From the IMG/VR virus record IMGVR_UViG_3300031920_000245, positions 1 to 58,100 of that record: a stretch of DNA of 58,100 nt. The stretch is one strand, 5' to 3'. The notes under the pieces were generated by a model. That model was given only the letters and a program-made list of their open reading frames with translations, was not told where the DNA came from and ran no database searches. Numbering within the stretch: the stretch's first letter is position 1; each line of letters begins with the position of its first letter. Below are positions 9,496-17,756 of the stretch, piece after piece. The position numbers and the translations under genes were made by a program. Source of the stretch: a virus.

Positions 9496-9705
9496 ATGAG
9501 AGGAAGACAAGGAATTAATTCACGTAGAGATGGTGCATTAAAACAATTAAAAGAACAATTGGCTGGTGGTCAAAAACCTGAAAAAATTGGTGGTAAAACA
9601 ACAAACAATATGATTCCACACACAGATGGTGATAAAAAAAGAATCAATGGTGAAATAACTATATTGGAAAAGAAATCACAAAAAGGTGGTTCGATAGCCG
9701 GGTAA
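9496..9705 (+). CDS. Small basic hypothetical protein (69 aa)
   Basis: Starts MRGRQGINSRRDGALKQ and is rich in Gly, Lys, Arg and Gln, with no hydrophobic core. It looks like a nucleic-acid-associated or partly disordered peptide. It is separated from the KTSC gene by about 95 nt of AT-rich sequence with no clear terminator, and thyA follows after 17 nt, so it may be cotranscribed. I recognise no family. The even spacing and A-rich start context support it being real. Confidence 0.5.
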   Translation: MRGRQGINSRRDGALKQLKEQLAGGQKPEKIGGKTTNNMIPHTDGDKKRINGEITILEKKSQKGGSIAG

Positions 9706-9722
9706 ACACAAAACACACACAA

Positions 9723-10805
9723 ATGAAACAGTATTTAAACACACTACAAGAAATCCTAGATAAGGGGGTTGAGAAAGAAAGTGGTAGAGCAAACATGCCT
9801 AACACAATTGGTATATCTAAAGCAGATATTAAAATGGATTTATCTGAAGGTTTTCCACTATTAACAACGAAGAAAATGTTCTGGAAAGGAATTGTCCATG
9901 AATTACTTTGGTTTCTTCGTGGTGAGACCAATATTAAATATTTAGTAGATAATAAAGTTAACATCTGGAATGGTGATGCATATCGTTGGTATCTTAAATG
10001 GTGGGATGAATATGGACAATACGTTGGTGGGGAAGTTAGTAAATTCGAAACAATTGAAGACTTTATTCATGTAATTAAAGAAGAAGTAAGTCCGATTCAT
10101 CAGTATTTTGGTAAAGAGACTGGTCTTATGGAAACGTATGTTTATGGTGATCTTGGTAAGGTATATGGTTATCAATGGCGTAACCAAAATGGGGTGGATC
10201 AGGTTCAACAGGTCCTTGATGGTTTGAAAGATAATCCGTATTCTCGTTATCATATTATAGATGGTTGGAATAAAGCAGATTTTCCTGAAATGGCATTACC
10301 TCCTTGTCATCTTTTATATCAATTTATTGTTAGACCATTAAGTATTAAAGAAAGAATTGATTTATATAATCATGATCCTAAATATAAACAATTTAAGGTA
10401 GATCATGGTGATGGTAATAAATTTTTAGAAAAATACGATGAATGGGGTATCCCTAAATTCTATTTGGACCTAAACATGTATCAACGCAGTGTTGACACCG
10501 CACTTGGTGCTCCTTATAATTTAGCATCTATGTCAATATTATTAATGTTATTTGCTAAAGTAAATAATATGATTCCGGGTATTGCAAATTGGACTGGTGG
10601 TGATACACATTTATATATTAATCATATTGATAAAGCTAAAGAACAATTATTAAGAGAGCCTATGAAATTACCTGAATTAAATATTAATAAGGAATTGAAT
10701 AATCTCAATGATATTTGTGATTTAACACTAGATGATTTTGAATTAATAAATTATAATTCACATCCAAAAATTGATTTTGAATTATTTTCTGGATTAAAGA
10801 AATAA
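9723..10805 (+). CDS. thyA: Thymidylate synthase (ThyA family), enlarged
   Basis: The 360-residue enzyme methylates dUMP to dTMP, supplying thymidine for an AT-rich phage genome. The nucleophile is Cys195 in ALPPCHLLYQF. The substrate loop LGAPYNLAS keeps Asn266, the residue that favours dUMP; dCMP hydroxymethylases have Asp there. QRSVD and LRGETN motifs are also present. It is about 95 residues longer than E. coli ThyA, with insertions around residues 90-130 and 205-245. The reading frame is uninterrupted, so there is no intron, yet a GIY-YIG homing endonuclease gene follows within 60 nt. dUMP hydroxymethylation cannot be excluded from sequence alone. Confidence 0.92.
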   Translation: MKQYLNTLQEILDKGVEKESGRANMPNTIGISKADIKMDLSEGFPLLTTKKMFWKGIVHELLWFLRGETNIKYLVDNKVNIWNGDAYRWYLKWWDEYGQYVGGEVSKFETIEDFIHVIKEEVSPIHQYFGKETGLMETYVYGDLGKVYGYQWRNQNGVDQVQQVLDGLKDNPYSRYHIIDGWNKADFPEMALPPCHLLYQFIVRPLSIKERIDLYNHDPKYKQFKVDHGDGNKFLEKYDEWGIPKFYLDLNMYQRSVDTALGAPYNLASMSILLMLFAKVNNMIPGIANWTGGDTHLYINHIDKAKEQLLREPMKLPELNINKELNNLNDICDLTLDDFELINYNSHPKIDFELFSGLKK

Positions 10806-10840
10806 TGTTTAGGAATACCATTCAACTTTTTTTAATCATA

Positions 10841-10849
10841 GTATTTATA
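10841..10849 (+). promoter_or_regulatory. Late-type promoter of the GIY-YIG endonuclease
   Basis: AGTATTTATAA lies 14 nt before the ATG at 10863, giving the endonuclease its own late transcript inside an otherwise non-late run. Confidence 0.6.
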
Positions 10850-10862
10850 ATAAAGAAAAGAT

Positions 10863-11585
10863 ATGATTGGAATATATAGAATTAGAAATTTATTAAATAA
10901 TAAATGTTATTATGGATCAGCAAAAAATATTAAAATAAGATGGACAAAACATAAATCACAATTAAAACATAATAGACATGAAAATATAATATTACAAAGA
11001 GCATGGGATAAATATGGTAAGGACAATTTTATTTTTGAAATATGTGAAGAAATTGATTTATTATTAATCGAACAAAAATATTTGGATTTGAATCCTGAAT
11101 ATAATATTGGTATTCATGCGAGCGGTGGTGATAATTTATCAAAACATCCAAATAGAAATGAAATTATTAATAAAATAAAAACAACACTTAAAATAAAATG
11201 TGAAAAAATGAGTGAAGATGAAATAAAATTAAGATTTTCATATCCTAAAGAAAAAAATCCAAATTGGAAAGGTGGTGAATTATATAAATATTGTAAATGT
11301 GGTGTGAAAATTGCACCTAAAAGTATAACATGTCGTAAATGTGTACCAAGAGAAGGTGAGAATAATCCATTTTATAATATGAAACATACTGATGAAACGA
11401 AAAAAAAATCATCAGAAAAAATGTTAGGTAAATATAATGGTAGTCAAAACATCAAATTTACTATTGATAGTGTCGAATATTTTTCTCTCGGTGATGCATC
11501 AAATAAACTTAATATTCCAATAACAACAATTAGATGGAGATTAAAATCAAAAAATATTAAATTTATAAATTATCAATATATATAA
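10863..11585 (+). CDS. GIY-YIG homing endonuclease with zinc-finger and NUMOD-like DNA-binding modules
   Basis: The 240-residue protein opens with the GIY-YIG catalytic domain: GIYRIRN at 3-9 and YYGSA at 16-20, then W...H...AW-x-KYG and a Glu at about 73 in the LLLIEQKY helix. A C-x-C...C-x2-C zinc finger follows (CKCGVKIAP...CRKC), then a NUMOD3-like segment (NNPFYNMKHTDETKKKSSEKMLG) and a C-terminal helix-turn-helix resembling NUMOD1 (ASNKLNIPITTIRWRLK). Such free-standing enzymes cut cognate alleles lacking the element and spread by repair. Its position right after thyA recalls I-TevI in T4 td. Confidence 0.9.
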   Translation: MIGIYRIRNLLNNKCYYGSAKNIKIRWTKHKSQLKHNRHENIILQRAWDKYGKDNFIFEICEEIDLLLIEQKYLDLNPEYNIGIHASGGDNLSKHPNRNEIINKIKTTLKIKCEKMSEDEIKLRFSYPKEKNPNWKGGELYKYCKCGVKIAPKSITCRKCVPREGENNPFYNMKHTDETKKKSSEKMLGKYNGSQNIKFTIDSVEYFSLGDASNKLNIPITTIRWRLKSKNIKFINYQYI

Positions 11586-11594
11586 AATAAGTGA

Positions 11595-11855
11595 ATGGAT
11601 GTTTTTTACATAATAATTATATCAGTTTTGCTTGTGGTAGTTTTATTACTATCATTTGCACTTTTATTTTTTATTGAAAAAACACCATATATTTCGGATA
11701 AGGATAAAGAATTTATAAAATTCACTATTGAGATGTATATTGAATATGCCAAGGATTTAGATATATATTCAGAAAATCAACATGAGAAAATTGTAAAAAA
11801 GTTGAATGATATAAACAATAAATATTTTAAAAAGAATGGAAGAAAACATAAGTAG
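11595..11855 (+). CDS. Small single-pass membrane protein (86 aa)
   Basis: The N-terminus MDVFYIIIISVLLVVVLLLSF is one strong transmembrane helix with almost no preceding cytosolic residues. A helix-prone charged tail of about 60 residues follows and ends in a Lys/Arg cluster. It could be a membrane-anchored accessory protein, a small holin-like or an antiholin-like protein; nothing in the sequence decides. Its 3' end overlaps the next gene by 20 nt, indicating translational coupling. Confidence 0.65.
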   Translation: MDVFYIIIISVLLVVVLLLSFALLFFIEKTPYISDKDKEFIKFTIEMYIEYAKDLDIYSENQHEKIVKKLNDINNKYFKKNGRKHK

Positions 11856-12090
11856 AATTGTTGAATCGTATTCGGATGAAGAATTTTTAACCGCAGATGG
11901 GTTCGATAAAGCAATTATCGGTGTAAGTGGTGATAGAATCGTATATTCAAGAACAAAATGTATTAGGATATTAATGTTTCAAGATGAGTTGTCGGAAATT
12001 GATGCTATTGAACACTTCGATTATAATGTTTCCGGTGCGTATGTTGGTGATAAAACACCGATTTGGGTAGATGACACTATGTTTTATTAA
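11836..12090 (+). CDS. Conserved phage hypothetical protein (84 aa)
   Basis: The pattern EEFLTADGFDKAIIGV...RIVYSRTKCIRIL...AIEHFDYNVSGAYVGDKTPIWV is one I associate with a small protein common in large phages and of unknown function. It overlaps the preceding membrane protein gene and is followed after 4 nt by the next ORF, so it belongs to a tight operon. No catalytic residues or membrane segments are visible. The family recognition is from memory of the pattern only. Confidence 0.7.
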   Translation: MEENISRIVESYSDEEFLTADGFDKAIIGVSGDRIVYSRTKCIRILMFQDELSEIDAIEHFDYNVSGAYVGDKTPIWVDDTMFY

Positions 12091-12094
12091 AAAT

Positions 12095-12406
12095 ATGGAT
12101 TGGAAATTTTGTACATATAGTTATATAGCTAAAGATTGTCCAGAATATTTTGGTAGTGCAATATTAAACAGTAATTATGCTGATGTTAGATATAGTGAAG
12201 GACAATTATATCCTATTAAATGTTGGGATTTAGATTATTTATCGTTTTTTGATACATTAGATAGTGCTATTTTATTTATGATTGAAAAGTCAGATAAAGA
12301 CTTTCAAATAATAAAAGACCTTGCATTTGATGGGTGTTTTTCTGATGCACAGAATGTAGATTGGGATAAAATGAAAACAATATATGGGAAAAAGGATAGG
12401 CAGTAA
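12095..12406 (+). CDS. Hypothetical protein (103 aa)
   Basis: I chose the ATG at 12095 (MDWKFCTYSYIAKDCPEYF) because it lies 4 nt after the previous stop. The open frame upstream merely overlaps the preceding gene. The product is acidic and aromatic-rich, with no signal peptide, membrane span or known motif. The stop overlaps the next start by 23 nt. The function is unknown; it is part of the tightly packed run that contains an MmcB-like nuclease. Confidence 0.65.
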   Translation: MDWKFCTYSYIAKDCPEYFGSAILNSNYADVRYSEGQLYPIKCWDLDYLSFFDTLDSAILFMIEKSDKDFQIIKDLAFDGCFSDAQNVDWDKMKTIYGKKDRQ

Positions 12407-13064
12407 TAAAGTAAAGATAAAGAAATTTAATCATCGTGAATTATGTTTTAATCTTGCTGAAGCAAAAGGTACTCGATTTATTGAAGTTCCATTAGGTTCT
12501 GTTTATTTAAGTTATGGTAGTGTTGGACAAGCTGATGTTATCACCATAAAACCATCATACAATAAATTTAATTTAGATATTTACGAATGTAAAGTAACTC
12601 GTTCAGATTTTCTTCAAGATATTAAGTCCGGAAAATATAAAAGATATCTCGAACATTGTAATAGATTATATTTTGCAGCACCATCTGGAATAATAAAAAA
12701 AGAAGAACTTCCTGAAGGTGTTGGTTTAATCGTGAGAGGTGATAATGGGTGGTCAACAGTAAAATTAGCAAAAAAAAGAAACATTGAATTTAATAATGAA
12801 ATGTTATTGTCATTAGTTTTCTTTAATGGTAGGGTTTATAATAATAAGAGAATTAATTTAGGTTATGTTAATTATAGATGGGTAGATAAAGATAGATTAA
12901 AGGGATTAGGTAAACATGTGAAAGAATCTATATTGAATTATAATAATTTACTGTTGAAATTTAATAATCTATTAACCGAAGCAAGTAGAAAAATAACATT
13001 TAAATCTGAAAAAGAAAAAGAAGATTTCGAAGATAAATGGGATAGAACTAACTATATACGTTAA
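12384..13064 (+). CDS. MmcB-family-like DNA repair nuclease
   Basis: The 226-residue product has a PD-(D/E)xK-type core: GQADVITIK with Asp51, then IYECKVTRSDFLQDIKSGKY with Glu68 and Lys70, followed by KRYLEHCNRLYFAAP and GVGLIV. This matches the MmcB (DUF2384-independent, PF06319-type) proteins of bacteria and phages, linked to DNA repair. A basic helical tail of about 80 residues is added beyond the core. It sits in a non-late operon with small hypotheticals, consistent with a role in DNA processing during replication. The family call is from motif pattern. Confidence 0.7.
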   Translation: MGKRIGSNKVKIKKFNHRELCFNLAEAKGTRFIEVPLGSVYLSYGSVGQADVITIKPSYNKFNLDIYECKVTRSDFLQDIKSGKYKRYLEHCNRLYFAAPSGIIKKEELPEGVGLIVRGDNGWSTVKLAKKRNIEFNNEMLLSLVFFNGRVYNNKRINLGYVNYRWVDKDRLKGLGKHVKESILNYNNLLLKFNNLLTEASRKITFKSEKEKEDFEDKWDRTNYIR

Positions 13065-13074
13065 ATATAAAATT

Positions 13075-13299
13075 ATGGAAGATAATAGAAAGAAATTAAT
13101 ACAATTAAGAACTAAGCTTGAATTCTATAAAAAATTAAATACTAAGATTACAGAGATCATGGATGCAAAACTTGATTTAGAGGATTTCGAACAAGATGTG
13201 TTTAGTGAACTCCAAAAAACAGAATCTGAATTGGATGACTATAAGATGGAGATTGATTTACCTGACAGTGAATGGGATGAAGATGAAACTAAAGATTAA
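13075..13299 (+). CDS. Small acidic coiled-coil protein (74 aa)
   Basis: MEDNRKKLIQLRTKLEFYKKLN begins a heptad-like helix that continues to about residue 60, followed by an acidic tail. It starts 10 nt after the MmcB-like gene and ends 4 nt inside the convergent neck-protein gene, with no terminator between. No family is recognised. It could be a small DNA mimic or an assembly factor, but nothing distinguishes these. Confidence 0.6.
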   Translation: MEDNRKKLIQLRTKLEFYKKLNTKITEIMDAKLDLEDFEQDVFSELQKTESELDDYKMEIDLPDSEWDEDETKD

Positions 13300-13847
13300 T
13301 TCCCTTTTGTTTCCGATATAAAAGGCAGAACATCTTCTTTTACAGGTACAGCTACTATGCGTTTGAAGTACGGTTTAAAACCACCAATTGTTTTATCGGT
13401 AGTATCTGTAATAATATCAGCATTTTGAATTTCATAGTATCTATTATGATCACCACTCATATTATATTCGATATAATCACCACGAATCATATCAACTTTT
13501 TTCTCTTTTAATTCATCAAGATAAACACCAAATGAAAGATTTCCAGTATCTTGACGGGCAATACCACCGGGATTATCCCCATAATATTTTTGTTCTGATG
13601 GTAGGACATTAACCATTACATTTAATTTAACTGGTGAAAAGAATACTTTATCTTTTGCTTTTGATTGACCATATAATTTATGTGATTTAGTTTTAGTAAC
13701 ATTTACTTTATATAGTGTTACATGATCAACATGGTCAGTTTGTAAATAATCCCTTCCATATTCAACATCTAAATTAAATGAGTTTTCAGACATAAATAAT
13801 CCATATCTATCGTCTTCAAGGTCAATATGTTGTTTTTTCTTTGTCAT
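13296..13847 (-). CDS. gp14: Neck protein (T4 gp14-like)
   Basis: The start is the ATG at 13847 (MTKKKQHIDLEDDRYGLFM), just after the gp13-like stop. The product is 183 residues. The pattern LSFGVYLDELKEKKVDMIRGDYIEYN...YYEIQNADII...FKPYFKRIVAVPV is the layout of T4-type gp14: a soluble domain with the 'GDxI' turn and the closing strand pair. In T4, gp13 and gp14 form the collar that completes the filled head and lets the tail dock. The order gp13 then gp14, 2 nt apart, is as in T4. It is shorter than T4 gp14 (256 residues). Confidence 0.65.
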   Translation of the reverse strand: MTKKKQHIDLEDDRYGLFMSENSFNLDVEYGRDYLQTDHVDHVTLYKVNVTKTKSHKLYGQSKAKDKVFFSPVKLNVMVNVLPSEQKYYGDNPGGIARQDTGNLSFGVYLDELKEKKVDMIRGDYIEYNMSGDHNRYYEIQNADIITDTTDKTIGGFKPYFKRIVAVPVKEDVLPFISETKGN

Positions 13848-13848
13848 A

Positions 13849-14967
13849 TTATATTGCAATTATTGGGAACATTGGTGGTTGGAAACCACGCTCAATATTA
13901 ATGTTTTGGGCAATTTTTGCACGTTCTGTTGTAAGATTAACTTGAGTAAGTTTATCAAGTAATCCTGTAAGTTCTTTAGTTGTTAATTCTTTTAATTTTT
14001 CACCTTCATCTAATAGATGTCTATAATCCATAGTTAATTGCTTATCGGTTGCACCAATTTCACCACTAAAAAATCCTCGAATACCACCAAGAGTTATTTT
14101 ACTATCTGCAATAAGTAAATTACGTATTTGTTGACGAGCAACATCATTTAATTTTTCCCATTTTAAGGTCTTAACTGGTGGGTCTGAAGGTAATTTAACA
14201 ATATCATTATTTTCATCTAAACATTTATCACGTCCAACATTGTTAGTGTCGTAATACCAATACCAAACTTTTTTACCTGCATAATGTTTACCCCATTTAT
14301 TTGCGATTTCCCCTCTACCTCCCGGTATTGGATATAAATGTATTATTTTTTCACCTGTTTCAAGTCCGGTAATACGATAGGTCAACAGTGATTGAAGTAC
14401 ACGTTGTTTGGTCCTTCTATCTTGGGCAGTTAACAGTGTTGAATATGTTGGTTGTACATACATAGCTGGTCTACCAAGATATGACCATCCATGCATTCCC
14501 GGTGACCATGCATTTAATGAAAATGGGTCAACAAGTCCTTGATCAATAGATGGTGGTGTTTCCCAAAGTACTTCATTCACTTCTCTATTTGATGGAACAA
14601 CATAATGTTGTGTATGTGCTGATGTTACAATATAATCTCTTTTTAATTCCCAACCCGGTGCTGCAGGTGCATTTGTACCAGCACCAATTTGTTTAGAATA
14701 TGCATATGTAAATGATTCCATATACTGATTTGATTTGACAGTAAATGCAGATAAAAAATCACTATTATCAATATTAAGACCTTCTAAACTAATCCATTGT
14801 TGATGAATTAACCAATTATTTACAATAGCAGAATAATCTTCAATTGCCATTTCTAACAAAGAATCCATCATATCATCAGTAAGTTCAAACTTTCTTAATG
14901 GATAACCAAGTTTATGTTTAACATTTTTAATTAATTTATTTCTTTCAATTGTTGATATTAACGCCAT
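13849..14967 (-). CDS. gp13: Neck protein (T4 gp13-like)
   Basis: The start is the ATG at 14967 (MALISTIERNKLIKNV), because the late promoter at 14995-15003 lies inside the longer open frame. The 372-residue product ends with the region I recognise from gp13-type proteins. There an Ala/Asp-rich helix NLLIADSKITLGGIRGFFSG precedes the G-A-x-x-Q-L-T-M-D-Y turn and a helix EGEKLKELTTKELTGLLDKL. The first domain (YPLRKFELTDDMMDSLLEMAIEDYS) fits the gp13 helical opening. The protein should cap the packaged head before tail joining. Confidence 0.75.
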   Translation of the reverse strand: MALISTIERNKLIKNVKHKLGYPLRKFELTDDMMDSLLEMAIEDYSAIVNNWLIHQQWISLEGLNIDNSDFLSAFTVKSNQYMESFTYAYSKQIGAGTNAPAAPGWELKRDYIVTSAHTQHYVVPSNREVNEVLWETPPSIDQGLVDPFSLNAWSPGMHGWSYLGRPAMYVQPTYSTLLTAQDRRTKQRVLQSLLTYRITGLETGEKIIHLYPIPGGRGEIANKWGKHYAGKKVWYWYYDTNNVGRDKCLDENNDIVKLPSDPPVKTLKWEKLNDVARQQIRNLLIADSKITLGGIRGFFSGEIGATDKQLTMDYRHLLDEGEKLKELTTKELTGLLDKLTQVNLTTERAKIAQNINIERGFQPPMFPIIAI

Positions 14968-14982
14968 AATTGTATATATTTG
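14952..14982 (+). promoter_or_regulatory. Host-type promoter for the helicase operon
   Basis: TATATTTG at 14975-14982 with TTG 20 nt upstream lies within the start region of the opposing gp13-like gene. It points at the ATG at 15019. Confidence 0.45.
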
Positions 14983-14994
14983 TTTTCTATTTAT

Positions 14995-15003
14995 TATAAA
15001 TAC
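14995..15003 (-). promoter_or_regulatory. Late-type promoter of the neck operon
   Basis: AGTATTTATAA on the minus strand, 28 nt before the gp13-like start. It overlaps the leader of the divergent + strand operon. Confidence 0.6.
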
Positions 15004-15018
15004 TTTAATCACACTATT

Positions 15019-15486
15019 ATGTTAAAATTTGAATACGAAATTAAATTAAATGATGAAGGTAGACCATATATTGATTTACCACCAGATCATGATAACAATA
15101 TAGAAGATAAGTTTATGGGAATGGAACTTACTCGATATATTTTAACTGGTTTATATAACATGAAAAAAGAAGTTTATACTAAAAACGATCTTAAGCTCAT
15201 GGAATTAACTTTAGAATTTTTAGAAAAGGTATCTGATGAAATGGCATTAATATTAAAAGGTGCTATGGAAACAAGTGGTGAAATACAACTTACGTTTTAT
15301 AGAGAATTTGATATTCAAGTATCAAATATAAATAAACGTGATGATCTTAATTATGAGGGTATTATTTATGGAAATAAATTATTTAAAAGATGTACCGGAT
15401 TAAAAGTTATGGTTCAAGACACTATGAAAGTATATCAATTGGTTGATGGTATTGATAATAAACATTGGAAAGAAGTAAATAAATAA
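15019..15486 (+). CDS. Hypothetical protein (155 aa)
   Basis: I place the start at 15019 (MLKFEYEIKLNDEGRPYIDLP); the open frame begins earlier only through the promoter region. The protein is acidic, with a central helical part (KNDLKLMELTLEFLEKVSDEM) and no motif I can name. It lies 4 nt before the UvrD-like helicase gene, so it is probably cotranscribed and may be a helicase partner. That is inference from spacing alone. Confidence 0.6.
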   Translation: MLKFEYEIKLNDEGRPYIDLPPDHDNNIEDKFMGMELTRYILTGLYNMKKEVYTKNDLKLMELTLEFLEKVSDEMALILKGAMETSGEIQLTFYREFDIQVSNINKRDDLNYEGIIYGNKLFKRCTGLKVMVQDTMKVYQLVDGIDNKHWKEVNK

Positions 15487-15490
15487 TATT

Positions 15491-17005
15491 ATGGATTTTA
15501 AACCCACTGATGAACAATTAAAAATATTTAAGTTTCTAAGAAAAAGACCTGAAAATTTACTTATTGAAGCATATGCCGGGGCAGGTAAAACAACAACACT
15601 TATAGAAGCTGCAAAGTTATTACCACAGGATAAAAAAATCTTATTTTTAGCGTTTAATAAACATATTCAGCTTGAACTTAAAGAAAAGTTACCTGAACAT
15701 ATAAGATGTTATACATCACATGGTTTAGGATTAGCTGCAATTAAAAGAAAACATCCAACCTCTAAATTGGATGAATTTAAAATCGATAAGATCATAAAAA
15801 AATTATCTAAGAAATGGGATTTGATGAAAGAATTTGATGGTCGTTACGATAAAGTAATTAATTATCAAAACGATATGAAGAAACTTGCAAATCTATGTAG
15901 GTTATCATTAACTACTACAGATAAATATATACCATACCTAGCAGAAAGGTATGATGTTAGAATTTTTCCAAATAGAGATATTAAAAGAATTAAGAAAATA
16001 TTAGATATTTCAACTAAAGATAGACAAACTTTTGACTTTTGTGATATGGTTTATCTTCCGGCAATAGATAATTCTTTGTTTTTATTTCCACAAGATTATG
16101 TTATTGTTGACGAATGTCAAGATATAAATCGAGCACAACAAAGAATAATCGAAAAATCACTAAGAAAAGATAAAATAAGTAAAAAGGTAATTGGAAGATT
16201 AATTGCTATTGGTGATGGTTTTCAAAGTATTTATGGGTTTACCGGAATCATGGATAAAACTTTTGATTGGTTTAAAAAATATAATAATACTAAAACACTC
16301 CCATTATCATATTCATTTAGATGTGCTAAAAATATTATTGAACATGCAAATACTATAGTTCCCGGAATTAAAGCACTTTCTGATGCCCCGGATGGTGTTG
16401 TTCGAGATGGTGATGTTTTATTAGAAGCTAGAAGTGAGGATTTTATTTTATGTCGGACTGTGAAACCATTAATAAAGTTGTTTTTCCAATTTTTAGAGAT
16501 GGATCGTAAAGCAACAATTAAGGGGAGTGATATTGGACTTGATTTAATTAACATGATTGGTAAAATTAAAAGTATTGGTAAATTAAATGATCATTGGTCT
16601 AATGAAGTTATTAAATATAAGAATGATTTAAAAAAACAAGGAATATTAAATCATGCAGATGATAATGGTTATACTATATTAGCAGATAAAGTTGATACAC
16701 TTTTATTTCTTGCTGAGAAATCGGTATCTATTGATGAACTTAAAAAAAGAATTTCAACAATCTTTACTGAAGATGTTGAAGGTATTGTATTGAGTACTGT
16801 TCACAAGGCAAAAGGATTAGAAGCTGATAGGGTTTTTATTATAAGACCGGATAAATTACCTCTACCAAATAAAAAACCTTGGCAAGCAATGCAGGAACAA
16901 AATTTACATTATGTTGCAATTACAAGAGCAAAAACTGAATTAATATATGATAGAACTTGGTCAGATGAAACCATTGATGGTACTGATGATCTTGATTTAC
17001 TTTAA
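15491..17005 (+). CDS. UvrD/Rep-like superfamily 1A DNA helicase
   Basis: All SF1 motifs are visible in 504 residues. They are motif I GAGKTT at 30-35, motif Ia LAFNKHIQ, motif II VIVDECQD near 205, motif III IAIGDGFQSIYGFTG, motif IV LSYSFRC, motif V STVHKAKGLEADRVF and motif VI HYVAITRAKTEL. It is compact, lacking the large 1B/2B insertions of UvrD, as in Dda-type phage helicases. It would unwind DNA 3'-5' or clear proteins from forks during phage replication or recombination. It follows a small ORF by 4 nt and precedes another, under a host-type promoter. Confidence 0.88.
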   Translation: MDFKPTDEQLKIFKFLRKRPENLLIEAYAGAGKTTTLIEAAKLLPQDKKILFLAFNKHIQLELKEKLPEHIRCYTSHGLGLAAIKRKHPTSKLDEFKIDKIIKKLSKKWDLMKEFDGRYDKVINYQNDMKKLANLCRLSLTTTDKYIPYLAERYDVRIFPNRDIKRIKKILDISTKDRQTFDFCDMVYLPAIDNSLFLFPQDYVIVDECQDINRAQQRIIEKSLRKDKISKKVIGRLIAIGDGFQSIYGFTGIMDKTFDWFKKYNNTKTLPLSYSFRCAKNIIEHANTIVPGIKALSDAPDGVVRDGDVLLEARSEDFILCRTVKPLIKLFFQFLEMDRKATIKGSDIGLDLINMIGKIKSIGKLNDHWSNEVIKYKNDLKKQGILNHADDNGYTILADKVDTLLFLAEKSVSIDELKKRISTIFTEDVEGIVLSTVHKAKGLEADRVFIIRPDKLPLPNKKPWQAMQEQNLHYVAITRAKTELIYDRTWSDETIDGTDDLDLL

Positions 17006-17016
17006 ATATAAAAAAT

Positions 17017-17334
17017 ATGGTACATAAAATAAAAGAAATTGTCATTGATAAAAGTGATAAAAATACAAAACCAACAAAAAAAATTACAATTTATTTTAAT
17101 GTTGTTGAATATAAGTTGATTTTAATATCAAAAGCTAATATTAAACTTAATAGTGGGTCTGGTTGGAATGAAATATGTAAAAAAGAAATTTCATTATCAA
17201 AAGAAGTAATAAAAGACATTAAGTTTACTGATATTATCAATGAAATGATTAGTGAAACTAACAATAAAATTGAAACACTTGCGATAGTTTCAAATTTCTT
17301 TAAAGATATTGATTTTATGGGTGTTGAAAGTTAA
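17017..17334 (+). CDS. Hypothetical protein (105 aa)
   Basis: A Lys/Ile-rich small protein of mixed alpha/beta character starting MVHKIKEIVIDKSDKN. It begins 11 nt after the helicase stop and is the last gene of that operon. It meets the opposing gene at 17331 with a 4-nt overlap of ends. No domain, signal or membrane segment is evident. The only clue to its role is its position next to the helicase. Confidence 0.6.
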   Translation: MVHKIKEIVIDKSDKNTKPTKKITIYFNVVEYKLILISKANIKLNSGSGWNEICKKEISLSKEVIKDIKFTDIINEMISETNNKIETLAIVSNFFKDIDFMGVES

Positions 17335-17753
17335 TCAATAGCAACAAGTGAATTATCATCAGTAGATTTATTTTCTGACACATCATTATTACCAATAGAA
17401 CCACCACTATTAGGTAGGTTTTCTATTGATTTATTTAAATCAAAAAATCTATCATTTGTTGCACTTATTGCATTTGTGTTTAATCCAATTGCTTTACTGT
17501 TACCATCTATTGCTTTATTAACATCTTCAAATTCACCAGCTATATATGATTTTTGTTCAACATATAATGTTTTTTGAAATTCTTCTGATTTATTTAATCT
17601 TGGATTAATTGCAAGATAATAAAAACCAATAAAAATACTTAATATTGAACCAATTGTCCCTAAAAAGGTTTTAAGTGTAAATACAACTGGTGTATTTGCG
17701 TTTAAGTTAATTTGTGGGGTTGGTTTAATATTTCTTTGATTGTTATTTTCCAT
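17331..17753 (-). CDS. Single-pass membrane protein with helical periplasmic tail (140 aa)
   Basis: An N-terminal Asn/Pro-rich head is followed by one transmembrane segment at about 27-48 (FTLKTFLGTIGSILSIFIGFYY). A long polar tail with repeated N-A/S-x units (NKAIDGNSKAIGLNTNAISATNDR) follows and may form a coiled coil. The tail resembles host or phage proteins with holin- or spanin-like topology, but no diagnostic residues are present. It follows the exported protein gene at 17757 by 3 nt and shares its late promoter. Confidence 0.6.
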   Translation of the reverse strand: MENNNQRNIKPTPQINLNANTPVVFTLKTFLGTIGSILSIFIGFYYLAINPRLNKSEEFQKTLYVEQKSYIAGEFEDVNKAIDGNSKAIGLNTNAISATNDRFFDLNKSIENLPNSGGSIGNNDVSENKSTDDNSLVAID

Positions 17754-17756
17754 GTT

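Noticed and set aside
10801-10862. Possible intron boundary at the end of thyA
   Set aside because: The thyA frame is complete with all motifs and a natural stop, and the endonuclease has its own promoter and start, so no intron is needed.
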